DNA of 64,000 nucleotides from NCBI RefSeq assembly GCF_900580865.1, contig NZ_UTBZ01000130.1, positions 1 to 64,000 of the forward strand, read 5' to 3'. The first letter of the stretch is position 1, and every line of letters starts with the position of its first letter. Shown here piece after piece: positions 53,348 through 60,480 of the stretch. The position numbers were made by a program, and so were the translations under genes. The notes under the pieces were generated by a model. That model saw nothing but the letters and a program-made list of their open reading frames with translations, did not search any database and was not told the origin of the DNA. This DNA is from Pseudomonas viridiflava (GTDB lineage Bacteria; Pseudomonadota; Gammaproteobacteria; Pseudomonadales; Pseudomonadaceae).

Positions 53348-53368
53348 ATGTTGAAAAACTATCAACAT
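53348..53368. promoter_or_regulatory. Inverted repeat between the LuxR and toxin-like genes
   Basis: ATGTTGA (53348-53354) and TCAACAT (53362-53368) form perfect 7-bp arms around a 7-nt spacer, 21 bp in all, a size that suits a dimeric regulator. It overlaps TTGAAA, a possible -35 of the toxin-like gene. Assignment to the LuxR protein is inference. Confidence 0.5.
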
Positions 53369-53471
53369 TAGTAGTGATAGGGCTTTTTTTTCAACCACGC
53401 TGATCGTGGCTGCCGTTGATGGGCAGCCGAGTACGGTGAAGAATCTGCCTAAAATAATGGAGAAAACTATC

Positions 53472-54356
53472 ATGAATGATATCGACACGATCACTAACGC
53501 ATGGGGGCGCTGGAAAACTGCTCAATACGGAACAACCTGCTGGTTTACCGAAAGCACACAATATGCCCGTAACAAAGACACCAAGAACTACATGCAATAT
53601 CAAACCAATGTGACGCCACCGAAAGATCTGGTGTACTCGAGTTTTGTGCAAAAAGATGGTGGCAGCGCTCTGTTAGGTAAATACGACACTGTCAATGACG
53701 GCGGTCAGGTCATAGAACATGTGGTGAGCTTGCAACAAGGGTTGACGGATACCTTTACCTGGAGCGTTACGGAACAACTCAAAGTCGGCGTCACGGTAAA
53801 AGCCAACGCGGGCATTCCACTTGTAGGTGGCGCGGAAACAAGCAGTACCGTTGAAATGACCCTGTCTTCCACGCAGGGCGCGAGCGAGTCCAAGGCCTCC
53901 AACTATGGTGCGTCGACCAAAGTGCCAATTTCTCCCCACACCCACGGATGGGGTGAGGTTGACTTGAGCTTCACCGAACTGAACACCCAGTGGGTCGGGA
54001 ACGTCTGGCTGCAAGGATACGTTGCCATCTGGTTCAATAATAAAGTGGCAATCAACAATAACGGTGATTACCACTATTTGTGGTTCATCCCGGTTCAACA
54101 GGTTTTCTCCGAGTGTATTCAACATAACATCATCAGCACTTCCGGCTACATCGTACAGGGCGGCGGAGTGACTGCTCAGGCCAGCGGAACGTTCCACAGC
54201 AGCATGGGCCTGAGCTTGAAAACCATCGCCCATGAACAGCCATATCCCGGAAAATCCGAAGCGGTCAAAACCTATTACGGTTATGTGAGTACTCGACCGG
54301 AAGTAGAATTTAAAACCATCTCGGCTATCAATGAATCGAGAGATAACGTGGATTAA
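53472..54356 (+). CDS. Putative aerolysin-like (ETX/MTX2 superfamily) pore-forming toxin
   Basis: This 294-residue protein is rich in Ser, Thr, Asn and aromatic residues and looks all-beta. Residues 92-155 (TDTFTWSVTEQLKVG, then AGIPLVGGAETSSTVEM, then SSTQGASES) resemble the membrane-inserting hairpin region of aerolysin/ETX-MTX2 toxins: alternating polar strands around a central hydrophobic turn. Strands at 160-215 and 225-285 would complete the elongated fold. It has no signal peptide, like the Pseudomonas toxin monalysin. The ATG at 53472 has GGAG 9 nt upstream and is preferred over the ATG at 53457. The family call is from pattern only. Base composition is AT-richer than the surroundings, which suggests transfer. 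Confidence 0.6.
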   Translation: MNDIDTITNAWGRWKTAQYGTTCWFTESTQYARNKDTKNYMQYQTNVTPPKDLVYSSFVQKDGGSALLGKYDTVNDGGQVIEHVVSLQQGLTDTFTWSVTEQLKVGVTVKANAGIPLVGGAETSSTVEMTLSSTQGASESKASNYGASTKVPISPHTHGWGEVDLSFTELNTQWVGNVWLQGYVAIWFNNKVAINNNGDYHYLWFIPVQQVFSECIQHNIISTSGYIVQGGGVTAQASGTFHSSMGLSLKTIAHEQPYPGKSEAVKTYYGYVSTRPEVEFKTISAINESRDNVD

Positions 54357-54485
54357 CGGTCATCTCTGATTAATCAGTAAACCCGGCCAGCACTTCTGAA
54401 AAAAGAAGGGCTGGCCAGGTTCAAAGTCTGTTTCCGGCCATTCAAGGGGAATGCTGGGTTCAGTTAGGCAAACAGGCAGCATAGA
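54357..54485. other. Toxin 3' region with a hairpin
   Basis: A hairpin at 54385-54416 pairs GGCCAGC with GCTGGCC and CTTCT with AGAAG across one mismatch, 28 nt after the toxin-like stop. No T-tract follows. It probably ends or protects the toxin mRNA. Confidence 0.5.
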
Positions 54486-54560
54486 TCAGCCGTGCCACTG
54501 CTCAATCAATGGTACCAGCGCAATAATGATCATGATCAACCCAGACGCTCGGCCGACCGC
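54486..54560 (-). pseudogene. 3' stub of a LysE/RhtB exporter gene
   Basis: Read on the minus strand, 24 codons and a stop give a peptide beginning AVGRASGLIMIIIALVP and ending IEQWHG. This resembles the C-terminus of LysE/RhtB exporters (xxRxSGxxMIxxALxxL). The rest of the gene is absent. It abuts an Lrp/AsnC stub on the other strand. Confidence 0.5.
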
Positions 54561-54656
54561 TTCGGGCTGAGCCTGTCGACCTTGCCCAACGTGCAGCGGC
54601 TGACCTCGACGCTGGTGATGAAAAGAGTGGTGCAGGATCGGCCGTTGCCTTTGTAG
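54558..54656 (+). pseudogene. 3' stub of an Lrp/AsnC regulator gene
   Basis: Read on the plus strand, 32 codons and a TAG encode a peptide containing LSTLPNVQRLTSTLVMKRV and ending DRPLPL, the characteristic C-terminus of Lrp/AsnC regulators (LPGVxRTxTxxVLxxVKxxxxLPL). No 5' part exists in the window. With the LysE stub it marks a deletion. Confidence 0.65.
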
Positions 54657-54668
54657 CTGAGAGGGATT

Positions 54669-54824
54669 TCAGCTTTCGCTGGTTTCGACTGTCTCTGCGG
54701 CTTCAGCTTCCAGTTTCGCCCGCTCAGCCTTACTGATGTACTTGGGCTTTTTCGGCGCGAGTTTGGCGCTGGCCTTTTTGGCCTTTTCCTTGAACAACTG
54801 CTTGAGTTTCTTTTGACGATTCAT
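54669..54824 (-). CDS. DUF2986 small basic protein (51 aa)
   Basis: The protein begins MNRQKKLKQLFKEKAKKA and continues with KLAPKKPKYISKAERAKLEAE, the pattern of the DUF2986 family of small Lys-rich proteins. The N-terminal two thirds are strongly basic and the C-terminus acidic. Function unknown; nucleic-acid or ribosome contact is a guess from charge. It lies next to the deletion scar and is transcribed alone. Confidence 0.85.
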   Translation of the reverse strand: MNRQKKLKQLFKEKAKKASAKLAPKKPKYISKAERAKLEAEAAETVETSES

Positions 54825-54994
54825 GTTTTCTGTCCGGCCTACAAGTTTGAATAACGACTAGCGAAGGGCGTAAACATACGCGTCAATGGCTGCGCCGTCG
54901 GTCGGCGTCCGTTCCATTAGCTCCACGTTTGCGCTTTGCCCTCGAAAAGGGGCGAATCCTGACGTAAGCATCGGGACAAGGCAACGTCCATTCT

Positions 54995-55903
54995 TCACAT
55001 CGCGATAAAGTCACGTACAGCCTTGATAGTCGGCGTCGGGGCTTCTTCCATCAACCAGTGTCCCGCCGCCGGGATCACCACCTCGGTGACGTTGTCCGCG
55101 GCATTGCGCATGACGATCGCTTCGTTGTTGCCGAAGGACTTTTCACCGCCCACGGCGAGCACTGGCATGCTCAAGTGTTTCTGCAGGACGGGAGCGTTGT
55201 CGATGGCATCCTGGCGAATGCTACGAAACTGGGCGAACGCGGCGTGCATCGCGCCGGGGCGGGCGTAGAGGTTGGCGTAATGCTGGCGGGTGCCTTCATC
55301 GACTTTGGCCGGGGTGCCGGCGAACTCGTTCCAGAAGCGGTCGAGGTAGATGCGTTCGCGCCCGGCGACCAGACGTTCCATGTCCGCGCCGCCGAAGTCG
55401 AAGTGCCAGAGCATCGGCGAACGAACAATGTCATTCCACGGGGTGATGCCAGGCACGGGCGCGTCCATCACCACCAGGCGCTCGGTCAGCTCGGGATAGC
55501 GCGCGGCATAGGCGAACGCGACCATGGTACCGATGTCATGCCCGATGACCACCGAATGCTCGATCTTCAACGTGCTCAACACCTGACGAATGTCGCCGGC
55601 CTGGGTCTTCTTGTCGTAGCCGCCCTCGGGAATCGACGACAAGCCCATGCCACGCAGATCCGGCACCACCACGGTGTGATCGCGCGCCAGATCTGCCGCC
55701 AGCGGTGCCCACATATCGCCGGTATCGCCGAAACCATGCAACAGCACCACGGCCGGGCCTTTGCCACCGACACGCACGTGCATGGTCGCGCCGTCGACCT
55801 TGATGTCCTGAGTGTGGAAGGTCGCGGGGAAGGGCATCACGTCAGCCTGCGCGTGGAAGCTCAGGGCGAGAAGGGCGAGGGCGACCAGTAGCGGACGGAT
55901 CAT
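54995..55903 (-). CDS. Exported alpha/beta hydrolase with Asp nucleophile (epoxide hydrolase/Cif-like)
   Basis: This 302-residue protein has a signal peptide of about 20 residues (ending FHAQA), so it acts in the periplasm or outside. The alpha/beta hydrolase fold shows the oxyanion motif HGFGDTGDMW. The nucleophile elbow GHDIG (D123) has Asp rather than Ser, as in epoxide hydrolases and haloalkane dehalogenases. H282 in AAGHWLMEE is the catalytic His. The LWHFDF segment (H167) and the general layout resemble Cif, the secreted epoxide hydrolase of P. aeruginosa. The second ring-opening Tyr of Cif seems not to be conserved (HAAFAQFRS), so the reaction is open. Confidence 0.82.
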   Translation of the reverse strand: MIRPLLVALALLALSFHAQADVMPFPATFHTQDIKVDGATMHVRVGGKGPAVVLLHGFGDTGDMWAPLAADLARDHTVVVPDLRGMGLSSIPEGGYDKKTQAGDIRQVLSTLKIEHSVVIGHDIGTMVAFAYAARYPELTERLVVMDAPVPGITPWNDIVRSPMLWHFDFGGADMERLVAGRERIYLDRFWNEFAGTPAKVDEGTRQHYANLYARPGAMHAAFAQFRSIRQDAIDNAPVLQKHLSMPVLAVGGEKSFGNNEAIVMRNAADNVTEVVIPAAGHWLMEEAPTPTIKAVRDFIAM

Positions 55904-55969
55904 GGCGAATTCTCCAAGCGTGGTGGCGATGGAGAGAGCGTAGACGTATCGATCAGGGTCGGAGGAGTT

Positions 55970-56431
55970 TCATTTGGAAGCGAACGCCGCCTCGATAAAC
56001 GCCCCCCGCGCCTTCTCCTCGAGAATCTCGATCGAGAAATGCCCAAAGCGTTTCGGCAACCAGATGATGCGTGTTCCGGATGGTGATTGCAGGTTCTCGC
56101 GAGTCAGTGGCTGGCCGTTTTCGTCTTCAGGCTGAACGCCGCTGGCGACCAGTTCGTCGTAGGCCAACTCGATAGCGGGCGTCGTGTAGCAATGGCGGTA
56201 AATCATGCCTTCACCCACCGAATCCAGCAGCTCCTTCAGATTCCCAGCCAGCGGCTGGACCAGCATGAAGCGCTCCTCGCCGATCAACGCGACCGCGTAG
56301 CGCACATGCAGGCCACCACGATTCCAGATCTGCGTGGTCGAGATCCGCGCCTTGAGTATCTGCGCGTAGTAGGTGCAGGCTTCTTCGAGGTCTTTTACCA
56401 GTACGTCGATGTGGCTGAACTTCAAATCCAT
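55970..56431 (-). CDS. VOC (glyoxalase/dioxygenase superfamily) protein
   Basis: This 153-residue protein has a vicinal oxygen chelate fold: HIDVLVKDLEEACTYYAQIL at the N-terminus, GLHVRYAVALIGEERFMLV in the middle and GTRIIWLPKRFGHFSIEIL at the end. Potential metal ligands are H8 or so, a central Glu and the last Glu, but the reaction cannot be told. The ATG at 56431 (AGGAG 7 nt upstream) is preferred over the longer frame to 56485. It follows the hydrolase gene's start region on the same strand. Confidence 0.87.
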   Translation of the reverse strand: MDLKFSHIDVLVKDLEEACTYYAQILKARISTTQIWNRGGLHVRYAVALIGEERFMLVQPLAGNLKELLDSVGEGMIYRHCYTTPAIELAYDELVASGVQPEDENGQPLTRENLQSPSGTRIIWLPKRFGHFSIEILEEKARGAFIEAAFASK

Positions 56432-56550
56432 GAAATAGCTCCTGTCAGGCGGGTTGCCAGTCACGCGCAGCTCCGCTGAAATCAACGAGCGCTGAAGCGA
56501 AATAAACTAAGCTGATGTGTAACGTCAAGTTGACACAGGAGCAACTCACC

Positions 56551-57039
56551 ATGAAGGCGCGCCGCATGATCAAGTCACGTACGTTGATTGCAACGGTTTC
56601 TTCCCTGGTGCTGGTTTTCAGTTCAGCGATGGCACTGGCGGATCCCGGTAACGGAAAAGGTCAGGGGCAGGGAAATGGCAAGGGCAATTCGCAGAACGTG
56701 CAGGGGCACGGTAACCAGAAAGGCAATGGCAACAAGGGCAACAATTCCGGGGGCGATTGGGGTGATGGTCCAAGCATTAATCACGGCAGTGTGCTCGGGA
56801 TTGTCGGCGGCTACCGCGACTACTGGAGCCCGGGTCCTTCGCTGCCACCGGGCATTCAAAAGAAGCTTGCACGCGGCAAGCCATTGCCGCCCGGTATCGC
56901 CAAAAAGCTCGATGGACGCTTGGTCGGTCATCTGCCGCATTACGATGGCTATGAATGGCAGCAGGTGGGCACGGACCTGATACTGGTAGCGCTGGCAACC
57001 GGTCTGATTTATGAGGTGCTTAACGGGGCGTTTGATTAA
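56551..57039 (+). CDS. CigR-family (RcnB-like) exported protein
   Basis: This 162-residue protein has a signal peptide of about 30 residues (ending SAMALA), a Gly/Asn/Lys/Gln-rich low-complexity segment (GNGKGQGQGNGKGN, GNQKGNGNKGNN) and a C-terminal domain with PPGIQKKLARGKPLPPGIAKKL and YDGYEWQQVGTDLILVALATG. The latter is the pattern of CigR, which in Salmonella acts as an anti-virulence factor; its biochemical function is not known. A hydrophobic segment near the C-terminus may anchor it to the membrane. AGGAG precedes the ATG at 56551. Confidence 0.87.
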   Translation: MKARRMIKSRTLIATVSSLVLVFSSAMALADPGNGKGQGQGNGKGNSQNVQGHGNQKGNGNKGNNSGGDWGDGPSINHGSVLGIVGGYRDYWSPGPSLPPGIQKKLARGKPLPPGIAKKLDGRLVGHLPHYDGYEWQQVGTDLILVALATGLIYEVLNGAFD

Positions 57040-57160
57040 GCCGTCCCTTAGGAGATGTCGCCGTTTACCGTGGGCTTTTCGATGACTGGCAGTAGTGCGT
57101 GCTGATGGCGCGAGTGGCAGCAGATTTCCTGCCTGTACCACTGCGCGCCACCCACTGCGA

Positions 57161-58702
57161 TCAGACGATTTTCAAAGCACTCAGCACGATCAGCGATTGC
57201 TCGGCAAAAGCCTGGGCCTGTTCGGTCAGCGCGGCAATGTTGGCTTCGGCGGTGGTCAGCGGTTTGCCGTCCTTGAGCAACACTTCGTTTTGTTCGGCGA
57301 TGACGCTCCACACCAGTTGTGCCCACTCCGCCGGGTGCTGCTTGCCCTGACGGATCGCAATCAGGAACAGTTGCTGGAAGCGGCTGACCGTGACGCCACC
57401 CCCGGTGACCGGACTGCTCAACACCTGAATGTCGGCGTTGAACAGCGCGCGCTTGCACAGTTGCAAGTTGAACGCGGCGCAGCGCTCGTACACCCGCGCC
57501 TCGGCGGCCTCGCTCTGGCAAGGGGCTACCGCGCCCATGCCGATCAGGATGGCGATGGCCTGTTCGAGATCGTCATAGGCCATTGGCGACACCGCATCGA
57601 GCAACTGCTGCATCGTTCTGGCTTCATACGTCTGGCCCGCGAGTGCATTGAGGACCGGACCGTAAATTTCCGCTTGCAGTGACGCTTCGCCAGCCGGGCC
57701 GGTAACGCTGGACGCCACGGTTTCTGCCGGTTGCATCAGGACAAATCGCGTATTGAGCATGCGCGAGCGGCGCTCGGTGGCGCTCAGTCGGTTGGCACCG
57801 CGCACGTACAGATCGCGGCGGAAAGCCTGGTTGACGAAGTAGTCGCGTGCTTGCTCGCGCATCACCGGATGCTCGATACCGTCGAGAAAGGCCAGGCCTT
57901 CGCCGCTCAGATTGAGTGCATCGACCGAATCCAGCGGCACCGCCGTGGTGACGTAATCGAGTTTGGCCGGGGCCAGCGCATCAACCATGTCGGCGAAATA
58001 CATGCAGTTCCAGTCGCGATTGAAATATTCGTGGGCGACGTATTGGCGGTCCTGACCCTTGATGGTCTGCAGTCGGGCGCCCAGACTCGGTGCGGCCAGG
58101 GCGTACTTGGGGTTGGCCGCCAGCAGCGCTTCGGAAAACTGCAACGCAGCATCGATGCGCTGATCCGGCCGCGTCGAGTGATTGGCGAAGCGGTCGTGCA
58201 GGCTGAACAACTGGCGCAACGGCGCTGAAGGCGACCAGCCCGGGAAGGCGTTGTAACTGACGTACAGATGACCACCCGGTTTGAGGTGGCGCCGGGCGAA
58301 TTCGACGATCAGTTTCTGGTTGTCGCGGCTGACCCAGGTCCAGATGCCATGCAGGCTGATGCTGTCGAACTGCGGCAAATCATGGCGCGCCAGCAGTTGC
58401 TCGAAGCTGTCGTCATAGAGTTTTGCGCCGTTGTTGCTGAGTTCCGCCAGCTCAATGGCATGGGCCGCCTGACCGGGGTGAAAGTCCGTACCGACAAAAC
58501 CGCCGGGGTTGGCCGTGGCGTGAATATTGATTGATACACCCTGACCAAAGCCGAGTTCGCAGTGATAACCGTCGGGATTGTCCAGACCGGCAAAACCGCG
58601 CAACAACAGGCAGTAACGCTGGAAAACCGGATTGATTTCCCGGCTATAGCTGTAGGTGTAGCCTTCGTCGGTGAAATAACCTTCGTTCCAGGCATTGCTC
58701 AT
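57161..58702 (-). CDS. SAM-dependent methyltransferase with regulatory domain
   Basis: This 513-residue protein has a class I methyltransferase domain (about 35-200; motif I is CELGFGQGVSINI, then VGTDFHPGQAAHA and LHGIWTWVS) followed by the predicted methyltransferase regulatory domain (about 210-300, with GQDRQYVAHEYFNRDW). A C-terminal helical part completes it. The architecture is recurrent in proteobacteria but the substrate is unknown. The ATG at 58702 with GAGG at about 9 nt gives the usual N-terminus MSNAWNEGYFTDEGY. Confidence 0.88.
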   Translation of the reverse strand: MSNAWNEGYFTDEGYTYSYSREINPVFQRYCLLLRGFAGLDNPDGYHCELGFGQGVSINIHATANPGGFVGTDFHPGQAAHAIELAELSNNGAKLYDDSFEQLLARHDLPQFDSISLHGIWTWVSRDNQKLIVEFARRHLKPGGHLYVSYNAFPGWSPSAPLRQLFSLHDRFANHSTRPDQRIDAALQFSEALLAANPKYALAAPSLGARLQTIKGQDRQYVAHEYFNRDWNCMYFADMVDALAPAKLDYVTTAVPLDSVDALNLSGEGLAFLDGIEHPVMREQARDYFVNQAFRRDLYVRGANRLSATERRSRMLNTRFVLMQPAETVASSVTGPAGEASLQAEIYGPVLNALAGQTYEARTMQQLLDAVSPMAYDDLEQAIAILIGMGAVAPCQSEAAEARVYERCAAFNLQLCKRALFNADIQVLSSPVTGGGVTVSRFQQLFLIAIRQGKQHPAEWAQLVWSVIAEQNEVLLKDGKPLTTAEANIAALTEQAQAFAEQSLIVLSALKIV

Positions 58703-58738
58703 GGGTGCAGCCTCTTGAATCGTAATAGGAAGTGGCAC

Positions 58739-58825
58739 TTACAGGGAGGTGGACTTACGTCGTGAAAACCGCTCGGTGTCCATCAGAATGTTGTCGGCAG
58801 GATGGCACCATTCGATAGGGTTCAT
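58739..58825 (-). CDS. Possible 28-aa mini-gene
   Basis: An open frame beginning MNPIEWCHPADNILMD lies between the GNAT gene and the methyltransferase gene on the same strand, spaced 18 nt and 36 nt from them. Codon use looks coding-like, but there is no good SD and no family I recognise. It may be a remnant. Confidence 0.25.
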   Translation of the reverse strand: MNPIEWCHPADNILMDTERFSRRKSTSL

Positions 58826-58843
58826 GCGGATATTTCGCAGGGG

Positions 58844-59353
58844 TTATTGATGATCGGCCTTGCCCGCGCCTGACAAACGCACGCCCATCTCAAAGGCGCG
58901 GGTCTCGAACCCGAACTCGGCATACATGCGCACCGCGCGCTCGTTGAAGGGCCAGACCGTCAGGCGCAAATCCTGCGCATCGTGCGCGATGGCCCAGTCC
59001 TTGACGCGTTGAATCAGCGTACGACCGATACCTTTGCCCCAGAACGGCTCGGCGACACACACCGAACCGATGCGCACCACATTCTGCGGCTGCATCAACG
59101 GGCCAGAACTGGCGGACAGGTTGGCGGTTATGAACGCGACGGGCTGTTCACCGGCGCTGGCGATGAAGGCGATCTGACCGGGCTTTTCGAATATACCCGC
59201 CCAGTGAGGCAAGTCGCGGGCAACTTCTTCGGTAGCGGCAGCGTAGATATCGGGGCGGGCGGCGTGGTGGACCGAGTTGAGCAATTGGCCCAGCTCGCAC
59301 ATCGCCAGAGCATCGTTGGCGGTGGCGGTTCGGTAGGTGATGACTTCTTCCAT
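58844..59353 (-). CDS. GNAT family N-acetyltransferase
   Basis: This 169-residue enzyme has the GNAT fold with the acetyl-CoA loop EPFWGKGIGRTLIQRV and the C-terminal pattern LTVWPFNERAVRMYAEFGFE. The N-terminus YRTATANDALAM fits the family. The ATG at 59353 has AAGGAAAG upstream; the longer frame to 59431 is unlikely. The substrate is unknown. Confidence 0.9.
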   Translation of the reverse strand: MEEVITYRTATANDALAMCELGQLLNSVHHAARPDIYAAATEEVARDLPHWAGIFEKPGQIAFIASAGEQPVAFITANLSASSGPLMQPQNVVRIGSVCVAEPFWGKGIGRTLIQRVKDWAIAHDAQDLRLTVWPFNERAVRMYAEFGFETRAFEMGVRLSGAGKADHQ

Positions 59354-59664
59354 GAATAGCTTTCCTTTAGGACGTGAGGAATTCGGCGTGCTGGATGAAA
59401 AGGCGTGGCGGGCGCTGCACGAGCAACACATCCTGCGTTAAACGACGAAATAAAGCATCCCGATGCCTATCGGCATTTCAACCGGGCAGACTGACGCGGG
59501 GGCCCCTGGGTCGCTTTTTCACGCAAATCTGTGCATTGAATGTTTTTACGTCAGGCGAATAATCGACCGCTCGAAACCTTTGGAATTGAGCACTGTATGG
59601 AAGATTTTCGCGTTGATTTCGACAACATTTATCGTTTGCGGACGGCTGCCTCAAGGACTCGCCC

Positions 59665-60480
59665 ATGAGCCTGCATACCCGCACCAAACGCCTGACCGTA
59701 CCGCAATTGGTGGCCATGAAAGGCCAACAGAAAATCGTCTCGCTGACGGCGTATACCAGCAGTATCGCCAAGCTGATCGACCCGATCGTCGACTTCATTC
59801 TGGTCGGTGATTCCACGGCCATGGTCGGTTATGGCCGCGCCTCGACGCTGAGCATGCAGCTCGAAGAAATCATTGGCCATACGCGGGCGGTGGTCGATAG
59901 CACGCGCCTGGCCTGTGTGGTGGCCGACATGCCGTTCGGCAGTTATCAGGAATCCCATGAACAGGCCTTTCGCAATTGCGCTCAGGTATTGGCGCGTACC
60001 GGTTGCGATGCGTTGAAACTGGAGGCCAACAAGGCCTTGGCGTCGACGGTCGAGTTTCTGGTGGCGCGGGGTATTCCGGTTATGGCGCATGTCGGGCTGA
60101 TGCCGCAATTCGTCAACGTCATGGGTGGTTTCAAGGCCCAGGGCCTGACTGCTGAAACCGGTGCGGTGATTGCCGAAGATGCCCGGGCCAATCTCGACGC
60201 AGGTGCCTTCAGCCTATTGCTCGAAGGCGTGGCGGAGGGCGTGGCGCGGCAGATTACGCTGGACTCGAAAATGCCCACCATCGGCATTGGCGCCTCACCG
60301 GCCTGCGACGGCCAGGTGCTGGTCACCGAAGATGTGCTCGGCCTGAGCGGTGAGCATCTGCCGCGTTTCGTCAAACGCTACGCCGATGTCGGCGCGGTGA
60401 TCAGCGAAGCGTGCGCGCAGTTTGCCGAGGATGTGCGCCATGGGCGGTTTCCTGAAGCGCGGCATTGCTATGGACTTTAA
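59665..60480 (+). CDS. panB: 3-methyl-2-oxobutanoate hydroxymethyltransferase (PanB), orphan copy
   Basis: This 271-residue enzyme transfers a hydroxymethyl group from methylene-tetrahydrofolate to 3-methyl-2-oxobutanoate in pantothenate synthesis. The metal ligands D49, D88 and E120, the lysine K118, H142 and the catalytic E187 correspond to those of E. coli PanB. It is unusual in having DSTAMVGYGRAST where most PanB have DSLGMVxxGxxST. No panC or panD is adjacent, so this is probably a second PanB copy. It converges on the MocR gene and overlaps it by 4 nt. Confidence 0.9.
   Translation: MSLHTRTKRLTVPQLVAMKGQQKIVSLTAYTSSIAKLIDPIVDFILVGDSTAMVGYGRASTLSMQLEEIIGHTRAVVDSTRLACVVADMPFGSYQESHEQAFRNCAQVLARTGCDALKLEANKALASTVEFLVARGIPVMAHVGLMPQFVNVMGGFKAQGLTAETGAVIAEDARANLDAGAFSLLLEGVAEGVARQITLDSKMPTIGIGASPACDGQVLVTEDVLGLSGEHLPRFVKRYADVGAVISEACAQFAEDVRHGRFPEARHCYGL

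Noticed and set aside
54995..55903. Serine esterase or lipase
   Set aside because: The nucleophile elbow is GHDIG, with Asp in place of Ser, which points to the epoxide hydrolase/dehalogenase group.
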